From NCBI GenBank assembly GCA_016278435.1, contig JADQBU010000407.1, forward strand, positions 1 through 10,629: a stretch of DNA of 10,629 nucleotides. Reading direction: 5' to 3'. The notes beneath the pieces are model-generated. The model was not told the origin of the DNA. It saw only the letters and a program-made list of their open reading frames with translations, and did not search any database. This document shows, piece by piece, positions 1 through 7,299 of the stretch. The position numbers and the translations under genes were made by a program. Position 1 is the first letter of the stretch; each line of letters starts with the position of its first letter. Source of the DNA: Halanaerobiales bacterium. Lineage in GTDB: Bacteria > Bacillota > Halanaerobiia > Halanaerobiales > JADQBU01.

Positions 1-2
1 AT

Positions 3-641
3 CCGGAATGGGAAAATAGAGATTATTTTCTTTTAAGTAAAGGCCATGCCAATGCCGGCTTTGCCGCAGTATTATCTGGCTGCGGTTATTTTGGAGAAGA
101 GGTGCTGGATAAAATCAGTGAACACCCAAAGTCCAGTACTCCTGGGATAGAGATTTCTTCAGGTAGTCTTGGCCACGGCCTGTCGGTTGGAGTGGGTATT
201 GCCTCTGTTCTTAAACTGGAAAAAAGTGAGGCCAGGGTGTATGTATTGCTTGGTGACGGAGAATTACATGAAGGACAGAACTGGGAGGCGATGCAGGCGG
301 CGGCTGCCTGGGGTCTGGATAACTTAGTGGCTATTGTAGATAGAAATAAATTGAGTATGGATGGTCCTACTGAGACAGAAACTATTCCCCTGGAACCATT
401 AGCAGATAAATGGGAGAGTTTTAACTGGTCTGTAGAAACGGTGGATGGCCACAGTGTTAAAGAAATATTGGAGGTATTAGAAAAAGTTCCGTTTCAAAGT
501 AAGAAACCTTCAGTAATAATAGCAAATACTGTGAAAGGAAAAGGGGTTAGTTTTATCGAAAATAAACCGGAATGGCACAGAAATGAGCTGACTGAAGAAC
601 AATATAGAAAAGCTATTGAGGAAATTACTGCAAACTTATGA
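3..641 (+). CDS. Transketolase, N-terminal (TPP-binding) subunit, 5' truncated by the window edge
   Basis: First half of a split transketolase, which with the next gene should transfer two-carbon ketol units between sugar phosphates in the cytoplasm. The frame is open from base 3, and 212 residues are visible; split N-subunits are usually about 270-280 residues, so roughly 60 are outside the window. The visible part begins with LLSKGHANAGFAAVL, holding the family's LSKGHA active-site segment, then SSGSLGHGLSVGVGIA, then the thiamine diphosphate/metal motif from LGDGELHEGQ to the Asn in VDRNKLSMDG. The C-terminal stretch ending with VKGKGVSFIEN and a nearby EWH is also typical. A GTG at 102 is internal valine in conserved sequence, not a start. 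The stop is 20 bases before the C-subunit start, so the two are co-transcribed. The family assignment is strong; the actual donor and acceptor sugars cannot be read from sequence. Confidence 0.96.
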   Translation, partial: PEWENRDYFLLSKGHANAGFAAVLSGCGYFGEEVLDKISEHPKSSTPGIEISSGSLGHGLSVGVGIASVLKLEKSEARVYVLLGDGELHEGQNWEAMQAAAAWGLDNLVAIVDRNKLSMDGPTETETIPLEPLADKWESFNWSVETVDGHSVKEILEVLEKVPFQSKKPSVIIANTVKGKGVSFIENKPEWHRNELTEEQYRKAIEEITANL

Positions 642-661
642 TTAGATAAGGAGGAATAACA

Positions 662-1642
662 GTGAATATAAAGGAAAAAGTTGAGACCGGAATGAATGGC
701 AGAGATGCATATGGTAATATTTTGGCCGAACTTGGTGATATAAATGAAGATATTGTGGTTTTATCGGCTGATGCTCTTTCCTCTACAAGGGGTAACATTT
801 TTGGGAATAAGTATCCAGAAAGAACCTTTAATTTTGGTATTGCAGAGGCCAATATGGTTGCAGCTGCGGCAGGTATGGCTCTGGCAAATAAAATACCTGT
901 TGTAGGGGCTTATGGTTTTCTACTGTCGATGAGGACCTGTGAAATGGTAAGAACTGATCTCTGTTATACCGGTCTTAATGTAAAATTGGTGGCAACCGCA
1001 ACTGGCCTGGCCATGGGCCCGGCTGGTTCAACTCATCAATGCCTAGAAGATATTGCGATCATGAGGAGTTTTCCAGAAATGACAATAGTATCACCTGCTT
1101 CTGCCCTGGAAACAGCAAAGGCCACATATGAAATAATCCAGAATTATGAAGGGCCAGTATATTTTAGATTAGAAAGAAATGTATTTTTTGAAGATGTTGA
1201 AAAAATATTTTTTGAAAATAACTATGATTTTGAACTGGGTAAAGGCCTAACCATTAAAGAGGGCAATGATATAACCTTAATAGCAACCGGTAGAGTACTG
1301 GGACTGGCTATAAGGGCTGCTAATAAACTGGAGGAAATGGGAATAGATGCCCGGGTAATTAATATGCATACCATTAAACCCCTGGATAAAGATATCGTTG
1401 AAAAAGCTGCTGGAGAAACAGCAGGGATAATTACAGTTGAAGAACATAATATTATTGGTGGTTTAGGGGAGGCTGTAAGTTCTACAGTTAGTGAATGTAG
1501 AAAACCTGTCAGGGTAAAAAGGCTGGGTATTCAGGATCAATTCTGTGCAGTTGCTACGGCGGAAGAAATATGGGAGAATCAGGGTATAACAGTAGATAAT
1601 ATTATAAGAAATGCAGAAAAGATTGTTAAAGGGGGTTACTAG
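662..1642 (+). CDS. Transketolase, C-terminal (pyrimidine-binding) subunit
   Basis: Second half of the split transketolase, 326 residues, a normal length for this subunit (about 310-330). The pyrimidine-binding domain carries FNFGIAEANMVAAAAGMA with the Glu at residue 62 at the place of the catalytic glutamate that activates the aminopyrimidine of thiamine diphosphate. GSTHQCLEDIAIMR (122-135) supplies the conserved active-site His (125), and FRLER (168-172) is the usual end of the first domain. The rest (about 190-326) is the transketolase C-terminal domain, with VEEHNIIGGLGEAV. The start is GTG at 662, fixed by an AAGGAGG at 648-654 with a 7-base spacer; there is no better ATG. It lies 20 bases after the N-subunit and 2 bases before the epimerase gene. 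A 1-deoxyxylulose-5-phosphate synthase is excluded because that enzyme is not split and has different motifs. Confidence 0.96.
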   Translation: MNIKEKVETGMNGRDAYGNILAELGDINEDIVVLSADALSSTRGNIFGNKYPERTFNFGIAEANMVAAAAGMALANKIPVVGAYGFLLSMRTCEMVRTDLCYTGLNVKLVATATGLAMGPAGSTHQCLEDIAIMRSFPEMTIVSPASALETAKATYEIIQNYEGPVYFRLERNVFFEDVEKIFFENNYDFELGKGLTIKEGNDITLIATGRVLGLAIRAANKLEEMGIDARVINMHTIKPLDKDIVEKAAGETAGIITVEEHNIIGGLGEAVSSTVSECRKPVRVKRLGIQDQFCAVATAEEIWENQGITVDNIIRNAEKIVKGGY

Positions 1643-1644
1643 TT

Positions 1645-2505
1645 GTGAATAAAATTGGTATTACCTGTTCTTACTGGATTACCGATTGGGAGGTTGATTT
1701 ATCAAAATATATAGCAAAAGCAGCCGGTTTAGGATTTGATATTTTAGAAGTTGACATAAATATGTTAGATGGTTTGCAGGAAAAAGAAAAAGGAGAATTA
1801 AAAACCTTAGCAGAAAAAGAAAAGATTATATTATCTTTCACGGCCGGGCTTACAAATGAAACTGATATATCTTCTGTAGATAAGGATAAACAGGAAAACG
1901 GTATTGCTTATTTGAGAAATGCGGTTAAAACTGTGCATGAATTTGGTGGCAATAAGCTTTCTGGTGTTATTTATGCCCCCTGGGGCCTATCAGATATTAA
2001 TATAGAAGAAAAAAAGTCCCACCTGGAACTAAGTATAAAAAACATGAAGGAAATTATCAAAACTGCTGAGAAATATGATGTCATCTGTAATGTGGAGGTT
2101 GTTAATAGATTTGAACAATTCCTTTTAAATACCTGTGAAGAAGCAATAAATTATGTTAAACAGGTTGATAGTTCCAATATCAAAATACTTCTGGATACAT
2201 ATCATATGAATATAGAAGAAGATAATATAAAAGAAGCAATAGTAAAGGCCGGAGAAAAACTCGGCCATCTGCATATAGGAGAAAATAACCGGAAATTACC
2301 GGGTCAGGGAGGCCATATTTGCTGGGATGATGTTATTCAGGGTATAAATGAAATAGAATATAATGGTTTCCTCGTTATGGAACCTTTTATCCAACCCGGT
2401 GGAGAAATAGGGCGGGCTGTAAAAGTATGGAGGGATTTAAGTCAGGGTAGAGATTTAGATGAATTGGCGAGAGAATCATTGGGATTCATCAAGGGTAAAT
2501 TATAA
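1645..2505 (+). CDS. Ketose 3-epimerase (D-tagatose/D-allulose 3-epimerase family)
   Basis: TIM-barrel sugar isomerase of 286 residues that should invert C3 of a free ketose (for example fructose/allulose, tagatose/sorbose, or ketopentoses). Family landmarks are dense: EVVNRFEQFLLNT with Glu151, LLDTYHMNIEED with Asp184 and His187, LGHLHIGENNRKLPG with His208/His210 and Arg216, and VMEPF with Glu246. Glu151, Asp184, His210 and Glu246 fall where characterised enzymes of this family have their two catalytic glutamates and Mn-binding Asp/His. The C-terminal VWRDLS is also typical. The GTG start at 1645 is only 2 bases after the transketolase stop and uses a purine-rich AAAGGGGG inside the end of that gene, so translation is probably coupled. 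Preference among hexoses and pentoses cannot be predicted from what is visible; the family is known to be promiscuous. No phosphate-binding signature of ribulose-phosphate epimerases is seen. Confidence 0.93.
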   Translation: MNKIGITCSYWITDWEVDLSKYIAKAAGLGFDILEVDINMLDGLQEKEKGELKTLAEKEKIILSFTAGLTNETDISSVDKDKQENGIAYLRNAVKTVHEFGGNKLSGVIYAPWGLSDINIEEKKSHLELSIKNMKEIIKTAEKYDVICNVEVVNRFEQFLLNTCEEAINYVKQVDSSNIKILLDTYHMNIEEDNIKEAIVKAGEKLGHLHIGENNRKLPGQGGHICWDDVIQGINEIEYNGFLVMEPFIQPGGEIGRAVKVWRDLSQGRDLDELARESLGFIKGKL

Positions 2506-2508
2506 TAG

Positions 2509-2622
2509 GTTAACTATATTATTGAACATATTAGGCGTGATATGTTGATGACACCGGAAGCAGCTGAACAGATGACAGGTGCTGTAAATACGATCGATGG
2601 CGGATATATGTTAACCCGTTAA
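2509..2622 (+). pseudogene. C-terminal remnant of a short-chain dehydrogenase/reductase
   Basis: An open stretch of 37 codons plus TAA that ends in TGAVNTIDGGYMLTR, the signature end of classical short-chain dehydrogenases (the TG...VDGG segment before the C-terminus). The preceding residues MTPEAAEQ also fit that region. It begins right after a TAG, three bases past the epimerase stop. It lacks the Rossmann TGxxxGxG motif and the YxxxK catalytic pair, which would need about 200 more residues upstream, where the epimerase gene now lies. The ATGs at 2542 and 2548 have no ribosome binding site. Read as a deletion remnant of a dehydrogenase once located in the sugar operon. The recognition is from a short but characteristic motif. 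Confidence 0.75.
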
Positions 2623-2696
2623 TAAGTTTGCGAGAGTTTTTTTTACTTATATTATATTTAATACGGGTCTTGATTTTATTCTCTGGAAAACACCCG

Positions 2697-2730
2697 GGCT
2701 GCTGGATTTATTCCAGTAGTCTTTCTTTTT
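2697..2730 (+). terminator. Intrinsic terminator of the transketolase-epimerase operon
   Basis: A 10-base-pair stem (GGCTGCTGGA at 2697-2706 with TCCAGTAGTC at 2712-2721, two G-U pairs) closes a five-base TTTAT loop. It is followed directly by TTTCTTTTT. It lies 75 bases after the dehydrogenase remnant and just before the promoter of the next unit, the expected place for the operon end. Confidence 0.85.
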
Positions 2731-2775
2731 GTTAGTATATTTTGTTAGCATATATGGAACTAAGGGTTTAATTAC

Positions 2776-2805
2776 TTGAAATTAACCCCTGATTTGTATT
2801 AAAAT
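2776..2805 (+). promoter_or_regulatory. Candidate sigma-A promoter for the DUF1638-transporter operon
   Basis: TTGAAA (2776-2781) and TAAAAT (2800-2805) are separated by 18 bases, each one mismatch from consensus. The gene starts 34 bases further on. An imperfect palindrome (GGGTTTAAT at 2764 against ATTAACCC ending at 2788) overlaps the -35 and could be an operator. Upstream lies a near-perfect direct repeat, GTTAGTATAT/GTTAGCATAT (2731-2740 and 2744-2753). The AT-rich background makes chance matches likely, so confidence is moderate. Confidence 0.5.
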
Positions 2806-2839
2806 AAAGTGAGTTTAAAAAGTGAGGAGTTGTGGTTTA

Positions 2840-3523
2840 ATGAAAAATATAACAGTTGCCTGTAATACCTTAAGAGATGAAGTCAGATATGTTATTAAAG
2901 ACCTGGAAGTAAAATACCCCGTTCTCTGGATTGAGTCCGGGCTCCATAATACACCTGAAAAGCTAAGGTCAGCAATCCAGGGGCAGATAGATAGAATCGA
3001 GAATGTTGATAATATAATTTTATTATTTGGGAGTTGTGGCAACTCACTGGTGGGCTTAAAATCAGATAATACCCGGATTATATTTCCGCAGGTGGCCGAC
3101 TGTATTTCTATGTTCCTGGGAGGGGATGATAGAAAACGGGAACTGGATAAAATACCTTCTTATTATTTTACAAGAGGTTATCTGGAAAATGAAGCAAATA
3201 TCTGGAGTGAATATCAATACTGTGTAGAAAAATATGGAGCTGAGAGATCCCTGGATATATATAAGAAAATGCTTCGGAATTATAAAAATCTTCGGGTAAT
3301 AGATACAGGGGCCTATAAACCGGAAGAAATCATGGATTTAACCGGTAAAATTGCTGGTGAATTTAAATTATTTCATGAAGTTGTAGAAGGTTCGCTCAAA
3401 TTTATCTACAAGGCCTTCCGGGAAGAATGGGATGAAGATTTTGTTATAGTAGAACCCGGACATGAGATCGATTATCATGATGTCGGTATCTTTAAAGAGG
3501 GTTCAGGAGTTAGTCAAATATAA
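2840..3523 (+). CDS. DUF1638 family protein
   Basis: A soluble protein of 227 residues matching the DUF1638 family: an N-terminal Cys-containing strand (Cys8), then IESGLHNTPEKL, then LLFGSCGNSLVGL (Cys66), then FPQVADCISMFLGG (Cys88), then YYFTRGYLE. The conserved cysteines and the DC pair suggest metal or cofactor binding, but the biochemical function is unknown. From established knowledge, DUF1638 genes often sit with corrinoid proteins and MttB-type methyltransferases in acetogens and methanogens; no such gene is present here. I chose ATG at 2840 because GAGGAG at 2824-2829 lies 10 bases upstream; an in-frame GTG at 2822 would place this site inside the gene. It is followed after 29 bases by two transporter genes, suggesting that it acts on or senses the substrate they move. 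No signal peptide or membrane helix is seen. Confidence 0.85.
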   Translation: MKNITVACNTLRDEVRYVIKDLEVKYPVLWIESGLHNTPEKLRSAIQGQIDRIENVDNIILLFGSCGNSLVGLKSDNTRIIFPQVADCISMFLGGDDRKRELDKIPSYYFTRGYLENEANIWSEYQYCVEKYGAERSLDIYKKMLRNYKNLRVIDTGAYKPEEIMDLTGKIAGEFKLFHEVVEGSLKFIYKAFREEWDEDFVIVEPGHEIDYHDVGIFKEGSGVSQI

Positions 3524-3552
3524 TATTATAAGTTAACAGGAGGAATTATATA

Positions 3553-4791
3553 ATGGATAATAAAGGTAATGAAAAAACAAGCAATTACCGCTGGGCTATT
3601 CTGGGAATAGCCTGGTTCAGTTTTTTTTCTATTGCGATGGCCTGGTATATCATGCCAATCCTTGAACATGAGTTGATAGAGATGTATAAGATTACTCCTT
3701 CTCAATATTCTACAGCACTTACTTTTCCTTTTCTAATCGCAGGTATTCTGTCTATTGGAGGGGGTATACTGGCTGATAAACTGGGAATCAGGAAGGCGGC
3801 TTCGCTGGGAATAATTATTGCTGGCTGCGGGATTCTCGGTAGGGCTCATGTGGGGGAATTTGCGTCTCTTATATTATCAATGATGGCTGTAGGGGTTGGT
3901 ATGGGGTTGATTATGCCCAATCTTCCTAAACTGGTAAGTGTCTGGTTTCCACCGGAAGAGACCGGGCTGGCAACAGGTATCTACAACACAGGTTTGATGG
4001 GAGGAGTTTCAACCGGACTGATAGTAGCCCCTGTTCTACCGGGCTGGGTAAGCGGCAATATCATTCTCGGCTTGATTATAGTAATAATGGGAATAATATT
4101 TTTTGCCATAGCGCGTGATACCCCGCCGGGCAAAGAACTACCACCTCTAGCTCTGCTGGACGGTTTGAAAGCAGCAGTTAAAAGCAAGAATGCCTGGGCA
4201 GCGGCTTTTGCCACCTTCCTCGGTACAGCAGGAATGATATCAATCCAGGGTTCATATCCAGCAGCCCTGCACAAAGTATATGGATTATCGATGGCCTACG
4301 GGGGTCAAGTTGCCTCTATGATAACCTACTTTGCTATCCTGGGCTCTATCACTCTACCGGCAATAGCAGATAGATTACGCTGGAAGAAGTTATTTTTTGT
4401 TTTACTGGTAGTAGGTTTCCCGGCTGCCTTCCTGATTACCTGGGTACTGGGAGATAATAAGATTATTCTCTGGGTCGGTACGATTATTTCCGGTTATCTT
4501 ACCGGTGGTTCCCTGCCGATGTTGATGGAGGTACCAACTTTCTTGCCCCGTCTTAAAGATGATCCTGTTCAGGAACAGCATGTTGGTGGTGTATCGGGAT
4601 TATTAACATCATTGATGAATATCGGGGGATTTGCCGGACTGCCGTTTCTGGTTATGCCGGTAATTATGAGCTATGGTTACTCACAAGGTTTTCTGGTAGC
4701 AGGTCTAATATTCGCCGGCCAGGCTATCTTCGGCCTGATGATAGCTTTTCCCAATAATACTTCCTTTGAAAAACAAACCAGTAATTTATAG
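3553..4791 (+). CDS. Major facilitator superfamily transporter, copy 1
   Basis: A 412-residue polytopic inner-membrane protein, the usual length for a 12-helix MFS carrier. The first helix begins at about residue 14 (RWAILGIAWFSFF). The loop between helices 2 and 3 has GGGILADKLGIRKA, a form of the MFS motif GxxxDRxGRR. A NarK/CynX-like region KLVSVWFPPEETGLATGIYNT follows. The central cytoplasmic loop (RDTPPGKELPP to VKSKNAWA, near residues 188-215) separates the six-helix halves, and the second-half motif ADRLRWKK follows. The substrate is not evident; relatives with WFPP..TGLATGIYN motifs carry anions such as nitrate, nitrite, cyanate or organic acids, which is only a hint. AGGAGG at 3538-3543, 9 bases before ATG, fixes the start. 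It lies 29 bases after the DUF1638 gene with no terminator between. Confidence 0.92.
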   Translation: MDNKGNEKTSNYRWAILGIAWFSFFSIAMAWYIMPILEHELIEMYKITPSQYSTALTFPFLIAGILSIGGGILADKLGIRKAASLGIIIAGCGILGRAHVGEFASLILSMMAVGVGMGLIMPNLPKLVSVWFPPEETGLATGIYNTGLMGGVSTGLIVAPVLPGWVSGNIILGLIIVIMGIIFFAIARDTPPGKELPPLALLDGLKAAVKSKNAWAAAFATFLGTAGMISIQGSYPAALHKVYGLSMAYGGQVASMITYFAILGSITLPAIADRLRWKKLFFVLLVVGFPAAFLITWVLGDNKIILWVGTIISGYLTGGSLPMLMEVPTFLPRLKDDPVQEQHVGGVSGLLTSLMNIGGFAGLPFLVMPVIMSYGYSQGFLVAGLIFAGQAIFGLMIAFPNNTSFEKQTSNL

Positions 4792-4847
4792 AATGTTAAT
4801 ATGGAATAAAACCCGCCAGGCTTATGTTAAAAGGAGGAATTTTGTAT

Positions 4848-6080
4848 ATGGAGAATAAAAATGAGAAGATAAGTAATCATCGCTGGGTTGTTCTGGGAAT
4901 AGCCTGGCTTAGTTCTTTTGCAATTTTAATGGCCTGGTATATAATGCCCACACTTGAACACGATTTAGTTGAAATGTATAAAATAAGTCCATCTCAGTTT
5001 TCAGCAGCTCTAACATTTCCCTTCCTTATTGCAGGTATAATGTCTATAGCAGGAGGAATTTTGGCTGACCAACTGGGGATAAGGAAGTCCTCAACTCTGG
5101 GAATATTTATTGCCGGAATCGGGGTTTTTACCAGAGCATATGTAGGGGGATTTATGTCAATAATGGTGGCAATGTTGTTTATGGGGATAGGCCTGGGATT
5201 TGTTTTGCCCAATCTACCCAAACTGGTAAGTGTCTGGTTTCCGCCGGAAGAGACCGGACTGGCAACAGGTATTTACAATACATCCTTTATGGGAGGACTC
5301 TCAACTGGATTAATAATAGCTCCGGTTTTACCGGGCTGGGTAAGTGGAAATATTACTCTGGGAATAATTATAATATTTCTGGGGATTGTTTTTTTTGCTA
5401 TTGTCCGTGATACACCTCCGGGCAAAGAACTACCTTCTTTAGCCCTGCTGGATGGATTGAAGGCAGCAGTTAAAAGCAAGAATGCCTGGGCTGCTTCCTT
5501 TGGCACTTTTCTCGGCACAGCAGGAATGATATCTGTTCAGGGGTCATACCCGGCAGCACTGAATAAGGTTTATGGTTTATCGATGGCAGCCGGTGGTCAG
5601 GTGGCTTCATTGATAACTTATTCTGCCATCCTGGGTTCACTTACCCTGCCGGCAATAGCAGATAGATTAAAATGGAAGAAGCTATTCTTTGTTTTGCTGG
5701 TAGTAGGTTATCCCACTATGTTATTAACAGCCTGGTTGGCAGGGGATAATAAATTGATACTCAGGGTAGGTACTATGATTGGTGGTTACCTGGCCGGTGG
5801 TTCTCTACCCATGTTAATGGAGGTTCCGACTTTCCTGCCGTTTATTAAAGATGACCCTGTACAGGAACAGCACGTCGGTGGGGCATCGGGATTATTGACA
5901 TCGCTGAGGAATATTGGGGGATTTGTCGGGCTGCCTTTGCTGGTTATGCCGGTGATATTGAGATTTGGTTATACTTATGGGTTACTGACTGCGGGAATAA
6001 TATTTGCCAGTCAGGCTATTTTTGGACTGATGATAGATTTTCCCGATAGGACCGGGAAGGTTGAGAAACCGGGAGTGTGA
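4848..6080 (+). CDS. Major facilitator superfamily transporter, copy 2 (tandem paralogue)
   Basis: A second 12-helix MFS carrier, 410 residues, aligning without large gaps to the preceding gene, roughly three quarters identical by eye. Identity is patchy: the block PNLPKLVSVWFPPEETGLAT and onward, the central loop from PPGKELP to SKNAWAA, GGSLPMLMEVPTFLP and KDDPVQEQHVGG are identical or nearly so. The outer helices (for example helix 1, helices 3-4 and helix 11) differ more. I chose ATG at 4848 because AAGGAGG at 4831-4837 precedes it by 10 bases; an in-frame ATG at 4824 would lie upstream of this site. The gap to copy 1 is 56 bases without a terminator, so the pair is likely co-expressed. 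Substrate is unknown. The two could be separate carriers of different affinity or could pair with each other. Confidence 0.92.
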   Translation: MENKNEKISNHRWVVLGIAWLSSFAILMAWYIMPTLEHDLVEMYKISPSQFSAALTFPFLIAGIMSIAGGILADQLGIRKSSTLGIFIAGIGVFTRAYVGGFMSIMVAMLFMGIGLGFVLPNLPKLVSVWFPPEETGLATGIYNTSFMGGLSTGLIIAPVLPGWVSGNITLGIIIIFLGIVFFAIVRDTPPGKELPSLALLDGLKAAVKSKNAWAASFGTFLGTAGMISVQGSYPAALNKVYGLSMAAGGQVASLITYSAILGSLTLPAIADRLKWKKLFFVLLVVGYPTMLLTAWLAGDNKLILRVGTMIGGYLAGGSLPMLMEVPTFLPFIKDDPVQEQHVGGASGLLTSLRNIGGFVGLPLLVMPVILRFGYTYGLLTAGIIFASQAIFGLMIDFPDRTGKVEKPGV

Positions 6081-6253
6081 ACATCTCCACCTAAATAGGA
6101 TATTTAGATGAAGTTTTCTTTGATGGATTTTGATAAAGACCAGGAATATAGAACGGGAATATAATTCCCTTCTTCAATGCTTGCGCTTAACTTAATTCAG
6201 GAAATTATATTCTTGGCTAAATTCGGTAAACGGAAATCAAAGCTATCAGAATT
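6081..6253. other. Convergent intergenic region with two weak hairpins
   Basis: Gene-free space between the plus-strand transporter and the minus-strand degenerate gene. It holds two small inverted repeats: CTAAATA/TATTTAG around GGA at 6091-6107, and GGGAAT/ATTCCC around ATA at 6155-6169, the latter followed by TTCTTC. Neither has a proper T-run, so they are at best weak terminators. A short ATG frame at 6108-6164 has no support as a gene. Confidence 0.4.
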
Positions 6254-7210
6254 CTATCTCCGTAAATATTCATCTTCCTTTAAATCCTGCAGGTAGATGT
6301 AATCATATTTGTTTCTCCGAGGATGTGTTTGTTCTTCAAAAATATTCCGGGCTTCAGAGTGGCACCTGTTACAGGTCAGGCGGGGAATGCTCACAGCAAA
6401 AATTCTGGTATCATTGAACCGGCTCCGGCTAGCTCTGGAGTCTATGAGCAGATAACCTGGACAGTCTGAACAGTATCTAACCCTTTCGGTCTGCTCTTCA
6501 TTGATCCCATCTGTATCATAAAAGATGTTCTTTTCCCTGCGATAATATTTCTGAATATTACCAAAAACTTGCTCAAGATCTACATCATCTCTTTCCTGCC
6601 AGATCTGCTGGAGTCTTGCAACTGTTTTTTCTATCTGCCTGCTTATTTCTTCTGGTTGGACCAGTGATTCATCCACGGGGATAGTACCACCATCGCTTTT
6701 CAGGAATAAAACCGGTGATCTGATACCACGCTGAGTGAAAGCATCTTTGATGACCTGGATAAATTGCTGGTGGATGGGAGCGGTCCCGGCATTAAAACAG
6801 GTGGTTACGACCCGGCGGGGAAAATTAAGGCTCCCGGACAGGCTGTGACCTGTTGTGACTTTAAACTCTTTACCAGCCAACCGGGCTATCTGTAACTCCT
6901 GTCCGGGGTTCCGGATCGAAAATTTACCGACAACAGCCAGGTTGCTGATTCCTTCTTTTTTAAATCTCTGCAAGACTTCCCTGACTTCTGATTCTGAAAT
7001 GCTCTGAACTTCATTTCCCCGGTGATCAACATATCCGGAGATAATAGCATTAAGGTCACCATATAGTAAATATTTAGGGTTGAGACCTGGTCCCGGAATC
7101 AGGATTAGACCCACCGGTTCCAGTTTGTTTTCTACTACAGCATTGGTAGCCAGGGTGGTGCTTAATACAATCCGGTCTATATTCTTAATTTCTATACTTA
7201 AAGTTGTTAA
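6254..7210 (-). pseudogene. Degenerate hydantoinase/oxoprolinase (HyuA-like) N-domain fused to an unrecognised CxxC segment
   Basis: The frame is open from 7210 to a TAG at 6254-6256 (318 codons). Its first part matches the hydantoinase/oxoprolinase N-terminal domain: STTLATNAVVE, then VGLILIPGPGLNP, GYVDHRG, VGKFSIRNPGQEL, GHSLSGSLNFPRRVVTT and LFLKSDGGTIPVDESL. The usual first ~50 residues with the DxGGTxTD phosphate loop are missing; a TAG at 7211-7213 precedes, and no ATG, GTG or TTG occurs before the GTG at 7114, which has no ribosome binding site. After residue ~156 (counted from 7114, near base 6645) the expected SGPAAS part is absent. Instead about 130 residues follow that I do not recognise, starting with a helical IEKTVARLQQIW and carrying YCSDC (215-218) and LTCNRC (248-251), a possible zinc or iron-sulfur site. 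The product could not be a working ASKHA ATPase. A functional new fusion is possible but less likely. Confidence 0.7.
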
Positions 7211-7241
7211 CTATTCACTGGATGAAATATATGTTATTTTA

Positions 7242-7269
7242 TTGTATAATTAAGTGTAGTTGATATAAT
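7242..7269 (+). promoter_or_regulatory. Extended -10 promoter for the DUF362 gene
   Basis: TGATATAAT at 7261-7269 is a perfect extended -10 element (TGnTATAAT). The -35 is poor: TTGTAT at 7242-7247 with a 16-base spacer, as expected for extended -10 promoters. A second TATAAT lies at 7245-7250. The start codon is 31 bases downstream. The same TGATATAAT appears in the promoter at 8454-8462. Confidence 0.6.
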
Positions 7270-7299
7270 AATGGGTACAGTGAGAACGGAGGGGTTTAA

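Noticed and set aside
3981..4274. Minus-strand open frame of 97 codons within the first transporter gene, and similar ones at 4994-5221 and 5273-5518.
   Set aside because: They are shadows of the MFS reading frames, recurring at matching places in both paralogues, with no ribosome binding site.
6108..6164. Short ATG frame of 18 codons after the second transporter.
   Set aside because: No ribosome binding site, too short, and it begins inside a hairpin.
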